Below, piece after piece: positions 1 to 10,429 of a DNA stretch of 64,000 bases (position 1 is the first letter of the stretch; each line of letters begins with the position of its first letter). A program made the position numbers and the translations under genes. Under the pieces are notes generated by a model. The model worked only from the letters and a program-made list of their open reading frames with translations. It did not search any database and was not told the DNA's origin. The DNA is taken from positions 474,001 to 538,000 of the forward strand of contig NC_087119.1 of NCBI RefSeq assembly GCF_963855985.1. Reading direction: 5' to 3'. This DNA comes from Ostrinia nubilalis. Its lineage: Eukaryota; Arthropoda; Insecta; Lepidoptera; Crambidae.

Positions 1-312
1 ATGTGTGAATACTAAAATGCAGAATAAAAGACGAAATTAAGAAAATTATAAAACAAGTTCTTTTTTTATCAAAATCGATTTTGCTAGATTATTAGTGATT
101 TTGTAGAAAGGAACAATTAGACTAGGTACTTCTGTAAAAAAACAATGTGACCCTAGTACTAACCGCTGTCACTACACGTGTTTTTCTGGATCTATTCGTA
201 ATCAGTGGGCTTAGTGCGACTTTGCATCAATCGTCATCCGCTAGCGACTGCGTAAAAATGACATACATTAAATGTATGATGATTGTACAGCGTCCCTAGC
301 AGATTTCAAGAA
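1..312. other. AT-rich DNA, nothing recognised
   Basis: No open frame, repeat border or RNA-like structure was seen before the first mobile element. Confidence 0.5.
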
Positions 313-614
313 CTAAAATCCAGTAGCGGCGTAAGGGGGGGGCGGTGGGGGCGGTCCGCCCCGGGTGCCAAGCATCAGGGGGTGACACAAGTCGCTCAGA
401 TTAGTACTCACTGGCACATCTGCATGGCAAACCTGCGGTGTATGTCATGATACGGGGGGAGTGGGGGGTGCGACTGTTATTCAATCTTCGAATCGGTAGG
501 TAACCCCAAAATCCTGGGGGTACCAGGGGGTGCCATGGGACTTGTGACGGGGGGGGGGGGGGGGGGGTGATCGCCCCGGGTGCCAACCCATGCTACGCCG
601 CCACTGCTAAAATC
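313..614. mobile_element. hAT-type MITE with poly-G tract
   Basis: The element proper is 321-606. It is flanked by an exact 8-bp duplication CTAAAATC at 313-320 and 607-614. Its ends are inverted: CAGTAGCGGCGTA on the left and the complement of CAGTGGCGGCGTAG on the right. An 8-bp duplication with CAG-starting termini is the hAT signature. The interior is G-rich, with a partial internal duplication around GCCCCGGGTGCCAA and an uninterrupted run of about 18 G at 549-567. It has no coding capacity, so it is non-autonomous. Confidence 0.85.
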
Positions 615-705
615 TTCAACTTTATAGATCTTTTTGATGCACTCGTTAGCAACAACGTTAAATGCAAACTCGCACTAAGCACACAAAAAAAATGTTTCTC
701 AGTTA

Positions 706-3297
706 TATAAGGTGTTATTTTTTATACTGATCATACTTTACCAACGCTTAATTGTATGATAAATACAACCCAAGTGTTTTTAAAAAAAAAATTCAGGCTA
801 GTTTTTGTTTTTACTTTTCCTAACAAAAAAAAGATATTATTTTTACAACCATCCTGTCTTCACTCACTGCCTCTCTCTCTCTTTCTTTACTCATTTCATT
901 CATACGAGTACGAACAATGGCCGCGCGCGTTCATTCAACGTTCACACACATAAAGGTTAGATTACACTAAACCTACGTTACCAAAAATTGTCACTCGTGA
1001 CTATGTACGATGTTACGTCATGTTAATACCCAGCGCGTAGTACCCGCTGGGAGGAACAAAATCTAGCCACATAAGTAGGTAAATAAGTGTATTTTCATTA
1101 GTGTAATAGCGGGGGACTTTTCCAACGAACCGAGGCGAATCATCCGCGTTAAACTAGAAATTTAAAAAAGGATAGAAATTGGAATTCAATATCTACGGTT
1201 TCGTAATGCATACGCAATTTATTTAGAGACGTAGTAAAAAATTGATAGGTAGGTACATACCTATTACTACTTCGCTTCGCTTCAGTGGAAATGCACCCTA
1301 ATATTGAATATGAATAGGTGTTGTAAATAAAACTCACTGATCAATTTTCCTGGTTTTAATTCCTAAATTATGATTTGCCATCACACTTAAGATTCATTGA
1401 TTTTACTTATTCACACATTTACCTATTTTGGATGTTGTTATTTAAAGTTCCTAGGTTATTATTACACTAATCACAATACATTTTGAACGTCAAGCATTTG
1501 TTGAATGTTCACGTAAACACTGTCTTGCACTGTCTAATCTAGCCACGATCGAATTGAGGTAATGCCACAGAATAAATAATAGTAGTACCTACAGAAGGAT
1601 TACTCCGCAAGACGATTTAAATAAATGCGAGTCTTGCTACCACGCGATACAGTGTAATTCAGCTCGCACAGCACTACGTACCTACAATTTTATTCACCTA
1701 CAAGTTTTGTCTCTTTCTATCGCGTGTCTCTGAACTCTTCTTACGCTGTTAGGGTTGCTATGCTGTTAATAGTGAAAAAATAGAATTAATCTACTTAGGT
1801 ATTTGTAATGAGGTACAATGTAGGTAAGTATTAGTGTTATTTTACCTTTGTAAAAATAACATTTTCAATATACCTACTTAGGATAAAAAAGTACTTATTT
1901 TAATACAATGTCTTCATTCATACCTATTTTAACATAAGACAAATAAATTAAACACCCTACTATCACAGAAGAAAGAATGACATCATACCTACCTACTTAC
2001 TACGCAAACACGAAACGGCTACATCCTAGAACGAGAGGCGTCACCCGAAAATCATATTTGTATTTGGCTTTGCACAAACTTAATCTAATGTACTCGCTGT
2101 ACTTTGGCAATAATTTATTTAATACCTATGCATTATGGTAAAAGAACTAGCTTGTCGTAATTTGGTGTATCGATGTTACTCTTCCGTTTCATTTACCTAC
2201 ACGGAAAGGTAATAAATAGTTAATGTTTTAACGATAACATTCTTAAAACATCATAAATTGTATTCAAAAGAAACTATTTATTAAAGGCAAAACATCAAGT
2301 CCCGACGGGCGCGCGCGTGACACACGACTGATATAATACCCGCCGGCGGGGCGCTTCGCTGTAGGTAATTATCGGATGTACCGCGCGGAGTGAGACAGGC
2401 CTGGTAATGCTTCCGGGCTGCACACTTGCTTGCTGTTCACTAGACACCACGTCGGATGTTGTATTCACAATTCGCGAACTAACTTTTTTACGGAAAAAGT
2501 CTCTTTCGCGTAAACAAGCACTCATCTGTCCAAATCACACTGTAGGTAGGTATGTAGGTACCTAGGTAGACTTCCGCAATATCCATCGATAGAACTCGGT
2601 CGCGGTCGTGGCCCTCTGGCAACAACTCCGTGATAAGGCATTCCGTATTTTTACGCAAAAGCCGCCGTCTGCGGCGCTCGCATCTGGGTACCGCCAGCAC
2701 TGTGCCGGTGATTGAAATTGAAATCCAGAACTTCGTCCTCGAAGCGCACGGGATCTCGTCAAGTCAGGATACGGCTGCGCTCCCTGAAGCGCTGCGCGGC
2801 TCCAAACAAGCAAGGTGTGAAGGTTTTCGACTCGTCAATGTTTCTCGTCGGCCAGTTAGTGTGCCCGAAACATAATTTCACCTGCGTTTTGTTATTTATC
2901 AAGCGCGGCATTGTAATAACTCGCACATACACTGCAATACGTTTGGGCACATTAGACGGACTGTGACGATTATTTATGTTGTTGCGCTCCCGCATGCCGA
3001 TCGGCGGCTCGGCGCGGGCTGTGGGCGCGGAGCGACTGGGCCTGGCAGCGATATCAATATGGCCGACTCACGCGGCGCGGCACGTGGCAGCGGTCGTTGC
3101 CCTCGGCCGGCTACTACGATAGTGCGTAAACGAATACTCACCGCGCTCAAAGGATGATTTATTTTTTATTTTTTTCGAAACATTCTTTGTCGTTTTACTC
3201 GAAAACTAGCCTGAATTTTTTTTAAAAAAAGCACGTTTGTATGATTTTATTAGATGTGTTGGTAAAGTATGATCAGTATAAAAAATAACACCTTATA
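706..3297. mobile_element. 2.6-kb TIR element flanked by TA (element 1)
   Basis: The 40 bp at 706-744 (TATAAGGTGTTATTTTTTAT and onward) recurs inverted at 3258-3297 without mismatch. Weaker inverted similarity, including TTCAGGCTAGTTTT, continues inward to about 835 and 3165, so the terminal repeats are about 130 bp. TA lies at both outer borders, as expected for Tc1/mariner-like insertion. No transposase is visible. The interior (836-3164) is non-repetitive and includes a GC-rich block at 2290-3160, unlike the AT-rich ends. The element abuts element 2 directly at 3296-3298. Confidence 0.7.
2290..3160. other. GC-rich cargo block inside element 1
   Basis: This stretch has CpG-rich words such as GGGCGCGCGCGTGAC and CGGCGCGGGCTGTGGGC, and several overlapping open frames of 64-84 codons on both strands. 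None shows a recognisable protein motif. It could be captured host DNA such as a CpG-rich exon or promoter, or the decayed body of the transposon. I cannot tell which. Confidence 0.3.
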
Positions 3298-4402
3298 CAG
3301 TGTGAGTCACGTTAAAGTGTACATATGAAAATAGATAAAACTAGACCTGTTTTTATCGACAAAAAAGAGGTCAAAAAATTTTTGAGATTTTTTTTTAATT
3401 TTTTTATAGAATTTTTTTTCTTCCAATTACTTATTGTAAAGAAAACGTAATAACTTTTAAACTAAGCGGTATATGCTAATAAAATAAAAACAGTAATAAT
3501 GCTAAATAACAGGCGATTCTAAAAAAATACATAAAATACACAAAAAAGGCCAAAAAATAAAAAAAAATTATACTTTTTGAAAAAAATCTGCTTAAAATTC
3601 GTGTTTTTTTGGTTATTTCATAAATTTCTCCAAAAAATGCCCCCATAACCGGTGGTTTTTATTACTTTGTATTGTTCTCTATCGTATTATCTTTGTAAAA
3701 CCAAAAATCGCATGTCTCTATCCTTATCACAACATTTGCTATGATCGTTTGAACAAAGGCCTGCCACAACATTATTCTCCGCTACAGGTAGAGACAATTT
3801 TAATTTTAACTAAAATGCTTATTTTACTTCGAAATCTTTTGTTTTTATTTGAAATCTAACTTGTCTTTATCAAAATTACAAATCTAGAGCCATTTTCAGT
3901 TTTGTTGTTAACGAAGCGTTGAATGGCGCGCCCGGAGAGGCTTAGTTCAAACGATCATTGCAAACGTTGTGATAGGGATAGAGACATGCGATTTTTGGTT
4001 TTACGAAGGTAATACGATAGAGAATAATAAAAAGTAATAAAAATCACCAGTTATAGGGGCATTTTTTGGAGAAATTTATCAAATAACCAAAAAAAACACG
4101 AATATTTAAGCAGATTTTTTTTAAAAATTATCATTTTTTATTATTTGTTGGCTTTTTTTGTGTATTTTATGTATTTTTTTAGTATTGCCTGTTATTTAGC
4201 ATTATTACTGTTTTTATTTTATCAGGATATACCGCTTAGTTTAAAAGCTATTACGTTTTCTTTACAATAAGTAATTGGAAGAAAAAAAATTCTATAAAAA
4301 ATTAAAAAAAAATCTAAAAAAAATTTTGACCTCTTTTTTGTCGATAAAATTAGGTCTAGTTTCGTCTATTTTCATATGTACACTTTAACGTGACTCACAC
4401 TG
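3298..4402 (+). mobile_element. 1.1-kb palindromic TA element, copy 1 (element 2)
   Basis: Near-complete palindrome. It opens with CAGTGTGAGTCACGTTAAAG, and the same sequence inverted closes it at 4402. The left arm (3298-3757) and right arm (3946-4402) match along their whole length with scattered differences. A unique spacer of about 190 bp, containing GGCGCGCC, lies between them. TA borders are at 3296-3297 and 4403-4404. There is no coding region. A truncated copy in the opposite orientation, as judged by the spacer, lies at 8598-9528. Any transcript would fold into a long hairpin. Confidence 0.85.
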
Positions 4403-5039
4403 TATACAGGGTGTTTCTTGTAAGGTGTCAAGCCAAAGGCAGGTGATAGGTGAGGACTAGACCTATCGATTTCACCCCCATGTATGTTCTACGATTTTTC
4501 ATAGTTTAGAAGTTATCGTTAATTTTGTGATTTTTTCAAATTGTATGACCCAGTAGGCTTTAAATTTTTTAATCTTTTTTTTGGGTCGACTTTTCTCAGA
4601 TTTCTTTTTTTTGACAGATTCCCTATTAATTGCAGATTTTTGAAAAAAATAACCAACTTCCTATATTTGATGCAAGATACAAAATTTTTGCTAGAAACAT
4701 AAAAAAATATGCTTTTAGCGGAACATTCTAAAATTTTTAACTTAAAAGTTAAAAAAAAAAAAGAAATTCCATAGGTCCAAAATAATTTTAAAAACTGCGC
4801 AGTTTTCTGAACTTTCATAATAACACAAAAAAACATGTACTTAATAGGCCATTATTTTCTGTAATCGCTCCACTAAAGTGGTAAGTCGGAGATTCCGTTA
4901 CATGTTTTTGATTTTCTTAGGACTAACTAATGTTTGCAATTCTCTAAGTTTACGTTACGTAGAACACATTTAAAGACAATAACTGAACAGAACATTTTTT
5001 TATCCACAACGAGGAATCTCTTGCCCTTCATCTGACCTG

Positions 5040-5135
5040 ATGGAAACTGATGGATGATCAGCGAGCTTCACTCGGAATCCTAAACCACAGAGGAATTGGC
5101 TGTCCTAAATAGGTGGCCTTACCACTAGACCACAG
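5040..5135 (-). repeat. tRNA-like SINE fragment in the element 3 loop
   Basis: Read on the minus strand, TGGTCTAGTGGTAAGG is a good pol III A box. A weaker B-box-like GGTTTAGGATTCC follows at about the right distance. The acceptor stem does not close, so this is a SINE head or relic rather than a tRNA gene. Confidence 0.4.
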
Positions 5136-5204
5136 TGGTGGTTGTTACTTTAAGATTAAATTCGATATACCTACATATTAGAGTGTGAGAGAAAGGGAAA
5201 GAGT

Positions 5205-5238
5205 TTGTGTGTGTGTGTGTGTGTGTGTGTTGTGTGTG

Positions 5239-5313
<75 letters not shown>
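5205..5313. repeat. (GT)n microsatellite
   Basis: About 109 bp of nearly pure GT with one short interruption (GTGGCGTG). It flows into a GA run. It produces a spurious His-Thr frame on the minus strand. Confidence 0.97.
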
Positions 5314-5323
<10 letters not shown>

Positions 5324-6141
5324 CAAAAATGGGTGTAATAATTTAATTTAAAGTAAATGATCAAAATGTCCGCAGTTGACCTGAATGCAAATTCGACAAC
5401 GACGCAAAAAAATTCTTAGTAAAACCTTCTTCTTCATTTTAATTTGGTTTTGTGCTTCAGTCAGCTTTGTCCGCAGTTCATCAATATTTTCATATTCCCT
5501 ATTGTATACCAGATGAAGGGCAAGAGCTTCCTCCGTGTGGATAAAAAATGTTCTTTTCAGATATTGTCTCTAAATGTGTTCTACATAACGTAAACTTAAG
5601 GGATTGCAAACATTACTTAGTCCTAAGAAAGTCAAAAACATGTAACGGAATCTCCAACTTGCCACTTGAGTGTGGAGCGATTACAGAAAATAATGGCCTA
5701 TTAAGTACATGTTTTTTTGTGTTATTATGAAAGTTCAGAAAACTGCGCAGTTTTTAAAATTATTTTAGACCTATGGAAGTTCTTTTTCTTTTCAAACTTT
5801 TAAGTTGAAAATTTTAGAATGTTCCGCTAAAAGCATATTTTTTATGTTTCTAGCAAAAATTTTGTATCTTGCATCAAAGATAGGAAGTTGATTATTTTTT
5901 TCAAAAATCTGCAATTAATAGGGAATCTGTCAAAAAAAAGAAATCTGAGAAAAGTCGACCCAAAAAAAAGATAAAAAAATTTAAAGCCTACTAGGTCATA
6001 CAATTTGAAAAAATCACAAAATTAACGATAACTTCTAAACTATGAAAAATCGTAAAACATACATGGGGGTGAAATCGATAGGTCTAGTCCTCACCTATCA
6101 CCTGCCTTCGGCTTGACACCTTACAAGAAACACCCTGTATA

Positions 6142-6262
6142 GAAAACACCCAGTCCAATACAAACAAATATGTTCATGCACACAAATGTTTGTACTGTGC
6201 TGGAATCGAACCCGCTACCTCCGGAATAGTAGTCCGTTTCGAACCACTACACCAAACGGCCG
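6142..6262 (-). mobile_element. tRNA-derived SINE, tail cut at element 3
   Basis: On the minus strand the head reads TTTGGTGTAGTGGTTCG (A box) and then GCGGGTTCGATTCCAGC (B box), typical of a tRNA-derived promoter. The body runs on through ACAAACATTTGTGTGC towards 6142, where it meets the TA border of element 3. The 3' part of the SINE is missing from the window beyond that border. There is no closed acceptor stem, so it is not a tRNA gene. Confidence 0.7.
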
Positions 6263-6493
6263 ATAATACAAACCTAGCATTTAAAGTCTCGCATAATGTA
6301 TAAGAGCTCTTACACACGAGCAGCACATTGACGACAGCAAAGGCGACTGCAGTCGCCGTCACTTGTCGGCAGCTAGCCGTCGACGTGCCCGCAGCAAGCT
6401 GTCGACACGTCGACGTCTGCCGTCGACGTGTCGACAGCTTGCTGCGACGACCGTGTCGGCGTACGTCTTTGTACAGGAGCCAGCCAGTTGAAA

Positions 6494-6577
6494 ATGGATT
6501 TCATTGAAGAAACACTGTTGTTGCATTTACTCCGTCGTCGTCGACGAAAGAGAAAGAACCGGTCAATGTGGGTTTAA
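6494..6577 (+). pseudogene. start of a Harbinger-like transposase, truncated
   Basis: ATG at 6494 opens 27 codons: MDFIEETLLLHLLRRRRRKR and then KNRSMWV before a stop at 6575. PIF/Harbinger nucleases of insects typically begin with a leucine run, a long arginine run and a W-V motif, so the match is good although short. The frame ends at once, no catalytic domain is found downstream, and a nested insertion follows within about 160 bp. This is a dead remnant. The position just inside the left terminal repeat sets the element's orientation as plus. Confidence 0.55.
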
Positions 6578-6735
6578 GAAATGTTATTAAATAGAGAACG
6601 AGACTACACACACCGACGCCCATGCTCTATTTTTTAATGTTTTATTATGGTAGCCTTCTAAATTCGAGTTCCATATTATTTCATTGTTTTTGACAGCACT
6701 AATTTTTTAGCAATTCCGAATCAATTTGTTCGAAA

Positions 6736-7621
6736 CTCATTACACAAAATATAACAGAAGGTAAACTCATGTATGTACCTCGCTTTGCATACCTCTCTCG
6801 CTCGCACGCTCGGCCGTCGCGCTAGGGTTGTCTTGTCATGTGTTGCGTTTATTTCGTTATGATAGAAAAATGTTACTCTTAATACTATGCAAGAAAGACA
6901 ATAACAGATATCCACGTATACTTATTTATATTTAGTACGTTATTATAGTAATAGTTTGCAAACAAATACACGAGAAGGAAGTAGTATTTAGTTGAGTGGT
7001 TGACACTATTATCCAACTAATATTATAAATGCGAAAGTTTGGATGTCTGGATGTTTGTTGCTCTTTCACGCAAAAACTACTGAACGGATTTTGATGTAAC
7101 TTTACAGTATTATTGTTTATAATCCTGAATAACATATAGGCTATAATTTATGACGATCTGTGACAAACTAAATTTCACGCGGGTGAAGCCTCGGGCAAAA
7201 GCTAGTTATCCAATAATTCCTAAAACCTCTCTAAAACAATTTGATATTCCTAATAATTGAGTTGGCTTTCAATTTCAATTGAAATTTAAATAAATAACTT
7301 ACTTACCTCCCCGAATCAACTGGTAATTTAAAAAATGAAAATTCGGTATTTAATGATGAGTTTAAGCAACCAAATACCGAACAATTATAATACGACTTTT
7401 TCTGTTCACTCATTTTCGTCAATTTCGCAAAACAAAATAATATCACAGGCGGTTGACCGGCGCGTGACTCAAGCGAACCATAGCGAACGTGTGGCGAACG
7501 TCTGTCGCGCTACGTCGCGCTCGCATTCGTCCAAGACAGTCTTGCTAGAGCGGTGTCTATGTGTGCGTGGCTCGAGCGCGTTTAGTATGGAGTTTGTCTT
7601 CTGTTATATTTTGTGCTCATT
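6736..7621. mobile_element. TIR element with 7-bp duplication nested in the Harbinger
   Basis: The element is 6743-7614. Both ends read CACAAAATATAACAGAAG inverted to each other, and similarity extends to 26 bp with two mismatches. CTCATTA is duplicated exactly outside (6736-6742 and 7615-7621). Downstream of each end lies further inverted CG-rich sequence. The terminus resembles P-element ends in pattern (CA, then AAATA-AAC, then AAGG), but P elements make 8-bp duplications, so the family is uncertain. No transposase is visible. Confidence 0.6.
7012..7205 (+). mobile_element. non-autonomous Helitron
   Basis: It starts TCCAACTAATATTATAAATG after an A and ends in CTAG followed by T, the A|T insertion typical of Helitrons. 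Just before the end is the hairpin-prone CGCGGGTGAAGCCTCGG. There are no terminal inverted repeats and no target duplication. The same family recurs at 12852, 25231 and 59114 on this strand, and related ones lie on the other strand. Confidence 0.75.
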
Positions 7622-7823
7622 AGGTGTGCGTGTAAGCTCCTGGACTACTGACAGTTGACCTTCAAAATGGCGGAGGCGGCTAGCTGTCGCCACCTGCCGG
7701 CGGCAGCCGCGAACGCGTCGACAGCACGTCGGCAGCATGTCGACAGCTAGCCGTCGCCTTCTGACGTCGACTGCAGTTACATGCGTCGACAGCAAAATGC
7801 TGTTCGTGTGTAAGAACCCTTAA

Positions 7824-8192
7824 TAATGCACGTTGAACTTTCTTCTCTCACTCTCTCTCATTTTAAATGAATTTATGATTACCTACACTAATAATTGTTA
7901 TTTAATTTGAAATCTACCTAATCAATTTAATTTCAAAAACCACTTACAATAGTGTTAAAAATCTAGATTTATTATAGATTCAGTAAAATAATAATATTTT
8001 ATGTAATAATATGGAATAAATGTAATTTTAAATATAATTCCATATTTTACTAAATCAAAATCAACTAAACACACTCTAGTCAAGTGTAAGTGGTGTAGTA
8101 GAAACTAATCGAGTATAGTTTGGATATGACTTTTTTTACGCAAATAGCAGTACACAGTACGCAAAATTCGTGTATAGTTTGGAGTCACAGAT
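7824..8192. other. AT-rich DNA, nothing recognised
   Basis: Low-complexity AT-rich sequence with an imperfect inverted pair around 7960-8060 (AATCTAGATTTATTATAG and later relatives). No gene or named repeat. Confidence 0.4.
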
Positions 8193-8411
8193 TTACAAAC
8201 GGGCACTACAAAATATACACGAGCAGTTTCCTATGGGTGCGTTCTGGCCATGTATAGAACGGAAAGACGCCATTGTGTTATAGAATCGTTGTATGGATAC
8301 ATTTGCGCACTCCAAATCGTATACATCTGTGCATTTCGAGCAAGTTAGGAATAGTCTATCAGAAATTGTTCTAAAACAACCGGAGCACTTGGTTTCCATA
8401 GTTGATGCCAT
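8193..8411 (-). pseudogene. PHD-finger ORF1 remnant of a LINE-type element
   Basis: A 72-codon minus-strand frame. Residues 9-35 carry CSGC, then LTCSKC, then LECANVS, a Cys-rich PHD/FYVE-like spacing, followed by QRFYNTM. Lepidopteran non-LTR retrotransposons carry ORF1 proteins that begin with this kind of finger (CxxC-x-CxxC ending ECANVS-x-RFYNTM). After NTM the similarity stops and the reading becomes unrelated, consistent with a frameshift or truncation. No reverse transcriptase follows. It is a dead fragment, and a tRNA-like SINE piece lies just beyond it. Confidence 0.6.
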
Positions 8412-8467
8412 TTCTTAATGTTGATTTTTGTTTTATAGGTAATTTAATAACCACAAAAAAATTTTCG

Positions 8468-8547
8468 ATGTTTGGATCCGAACCACGATCTCTGGATTAG
8501 AAATGCCAGTAATGTGTAGTACCACTGCGCCAAATGATCTTGTTGGA
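8468..8547 (-). repeat. tRNA-like SINE head
   Basis: Minus-strand TTTGGCGCAGTGGTACTAC matches a pol III A box and GTGGTTCGGATCC matches a B box at the expected distance. The stems do not close into a full cloverleaf. Probably a degraded tRNA-derived SINE. Confidence 0.55.
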
Positions 8548-8597
8548 AGGTCGTGAAATTTGAGTAGTATATCTTCCTTATTAGTGGTGTTGTTATA

Positions 8598-9528
8598 CAG
8601 TGTGAGTCACGTTAAAGTGTACATATGAAAATAGATGAAACTATACCTATTTTTATCGACAAAAAAGAGGTCAAACATTTTGTGAGATTTTTTTTAATTT
8701 TTTTTTTTATTTTTTATGGATTTTTTTTTCTTCCAATTACTTATTGTAAAGAAAACCTAATAACTTTTAAACTAAGAGGTATATCCTGATAAAATAAAAA
8801 CAGTAATAATGCTAAATAACAAGCGATACTAAAAAAATACATAAAATACACAAAAAAGGCCAACAAATAATAAAAAATGATACTTTTTGAAAAAAAATTG
8901 CTTTTAAATTCGTGTTTTTTTGGTTATTTGAGCAATTTCTCCAAAAAATGCCCCTATAACCGGTGGTTTTTATTACTTTGTATTATTCTCTATCGTATTA
9001 CCTTCGTAAAACCAAAAATCGCATGTCTCTATCCCTATCAAAACGTTTGCAATGATCGTTTGAACTAAGCCTCTCCGGGCGCGCCATTCAACGCTTCGTT
9101 AACAACGAAACCGAAAATGGCTCTAGATTTGTAATTTTGATAAAGCCAAGTTAGATTTCAAATAAAAACAAAAGATTTCGAAGTAAAATAAGCATTTTAG
9201 TTAAAATTAAAATTGTCTCTACCTGTAGCGGAGAATAATGATAGAGACATGCGATTTTTGGTTTTACAAAGATAATACGATAGAGAATAATACAAAGTAA
9301 TAAAAACCACCTGTTATAGGGGCATTTTTTGGAGAAATTTATTAAATAACCAAAAAAACACGAATTTAAAAGCAGATTTTTTTCAAAAAGTATCGTTTTT
9401 TATTATTTGTTGGCCTTTTTTGTGTATTTTATGTATTTTTTAGTATCGCCTGTTATTTAGCATTATTACCGTTTTTATTTTTTAGGATATACCTCTTAGT
9501 TTAAAAGTTATTACGTTTTCCTTACAAT
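8598..9528 (-). mobile_element. palindromic TA element, copy 2, right end missing
   Basis: TA at 8596-8597 is followed by CAGTGTGAGTCACGTTAAAG exactly as in copy 1. The left arm runs to about 9065. The spacer (9066-9236) is the reverse complement of the copy 1 spacer, so this copy is inserted in the opposite orientation. The right arm stops at about 9528, in the sequence equivalent to 4268 of copy 1, and the 156-bp tandem family starts soon after. The last roughly 130 bp, with its terminus, is gone. Confidence 0.85.
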
Positions 9529-9581
9529 ACTGTGCATCGTAGTATTAGTTCTAAAAATATGTATATGAAACGACTGACTTT

Positions 9582-10038
9582 GATCTCAAATACTACGACG
9601 CACAATGGTGCTACAGCTTTGGTGTCATAGTAACAAATGCTAAGGCGGACGTATTCTGTCAGAATACAGCACTTTTTTTTTATTGGCCGACATTTTTTGA
9701 TTTTGAACAAAAAATGTATGAATCGTCGATGAATTTTAGATCTCAAATACTCGACGCACAGTGGTGCTACAGCTTTGGTGCCATAGTAACAAATGCTAAG
9801 GCGGACGTATTCTGTCAGAATACAGCACTTTTTTTTTATTGGCCGACACTTTTGATTTTGAACAAAAAATGTATGAATAGTCGATGACTTTTAGATCTCA
9901 AATACTCGACGCACAGTGGAGCTACGGCTTTGGTGCCATAGTAACAAATGCTAAGGCAGACGTATTCTGTCAGAATACAGCACTTTTTTTTGTTGGCCGG
10001 CACTTTTGATTTTGGACCAAAAATATATGAAACGTGGA
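9582..10038. repeat. 156-bp tandem triplication
   Basis: Three units start with GATCTCAAATACT at about 9582, 9739 and 9894 (period 157 and 155). They share CTACAGCTTTGGTG and CATAGTAACAAATGC, and each has the 17-bp near-palindrome GTATTCTGTCAGAATAC followed by a T-run. Units 1 and 2 are closest; unit 3 differs more. The array lies against the broken end of the palindrome at 9528. Confidence 0.9.
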
Positions 10039-10429
10039 TGATGTCCTTTGATGCTGTAGTTAGATCCAGAGTCAACAGATGGCGTTATTGTAGATTCTAT
10101 TCGATAATAGTCTTTAAGTTAAGAGTGGTAACATTGAAAGTCCCATATACACTTTTTGATTTAAATAAAATTAACCGTGTAAATCAATTGCACTGTAGTT
10201 TATTCAAGAGATTAGTATTACAAGTCATACCGCTAGATGGCGCTGTGCTTACTTAACTCGCGGTATCATTTGATTTTTTCCGATTCAATAAGTAGCAAGT
10301 GGTTTAATTAATGATATCCCACAAATTCAGAACTCCGAAGATGTGTCAAATTCACATAAATTTTTGTATACGGTCTTGCCGATTTGAGTAAGATCGTAGT
10401 AATTTCAATTAATAAATTATACAGTGTGT
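10039..10429. other. no gene seen; GATGGCG-containing words
   Basis: Contains AGATGGCGTTATTG and CTAGATGGCGCTGTG, words I associate with interspersed moth repeats, but no border could be drawn. The 102-codon plus frame across this region begins inside the tandem repeat and is not credible. Confidence 0.35.

Larger units (their letters stand above)
4407..6137. mobile_element. 1.7-kb palindromic TA element (element 3)
   Basis: It opens with CAGGGTGTTTCTTGTAAGGT, and the inverted copy closes it at 6137. TA lies at 4405-4406 and 6138-6139. The arms are about 4407-5035 and 5510-6137, some 630 bp each, with few differences. The apparent 105-codon and 60-codon frames in the two arms are mirror readings, not genes. 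The loop holds a tRNA-like fragment and a long GT microsatellite. A non-autonomous fold-back Tc1/mariner-type element is the best reading. Confidence 0.85.
6301..7823 (+). mobile_element. PIF/Harbinger-type derivative
   Basis: The inverted ends are GAGCTCTTACACACGAGCAG at the left and the complement of GGTTCTTACACACGAACAGC at the right, each bordered by TAA. GC-rich subterminal sequence with repeated GTCGACAGC words lies at 6345-6450 and 7680-7790. The start of a transposase-like frame lies just inside the left end. The interior is interrupted by another TIR element (6736-7621), which itself holds a Helitron. A TAA border and an arginine-rich ORF start both fit PIF/Harbinger. Confidence 0.7.

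Noticed and set aside
5125..5364. His-Thr-rich minus frame
   Set aside because: It is a translation of the GT microsatellite.
4519..5730. 105-codon minus frame and 60-codon plus frame
   Set aside because: They lie in the inverted arms of element 3 and read the same AT-rich palindrome; there is no protein motif.
6180..6262. Functional tRNA gene on the minus strand
   Set aside because: A and B boxes are good, but the acceptor stem does not pair and a SINE body follows.
7335..7658. 107-codon plus frame
   Set aside because: It runs across the right end of the nested TIR element and its duplicated target, so it is not a single coding unit.
9948..10256. 102-codon plus frame
   Set aside because: It starts inside the third tandem unit and continues into unrelated DNA.
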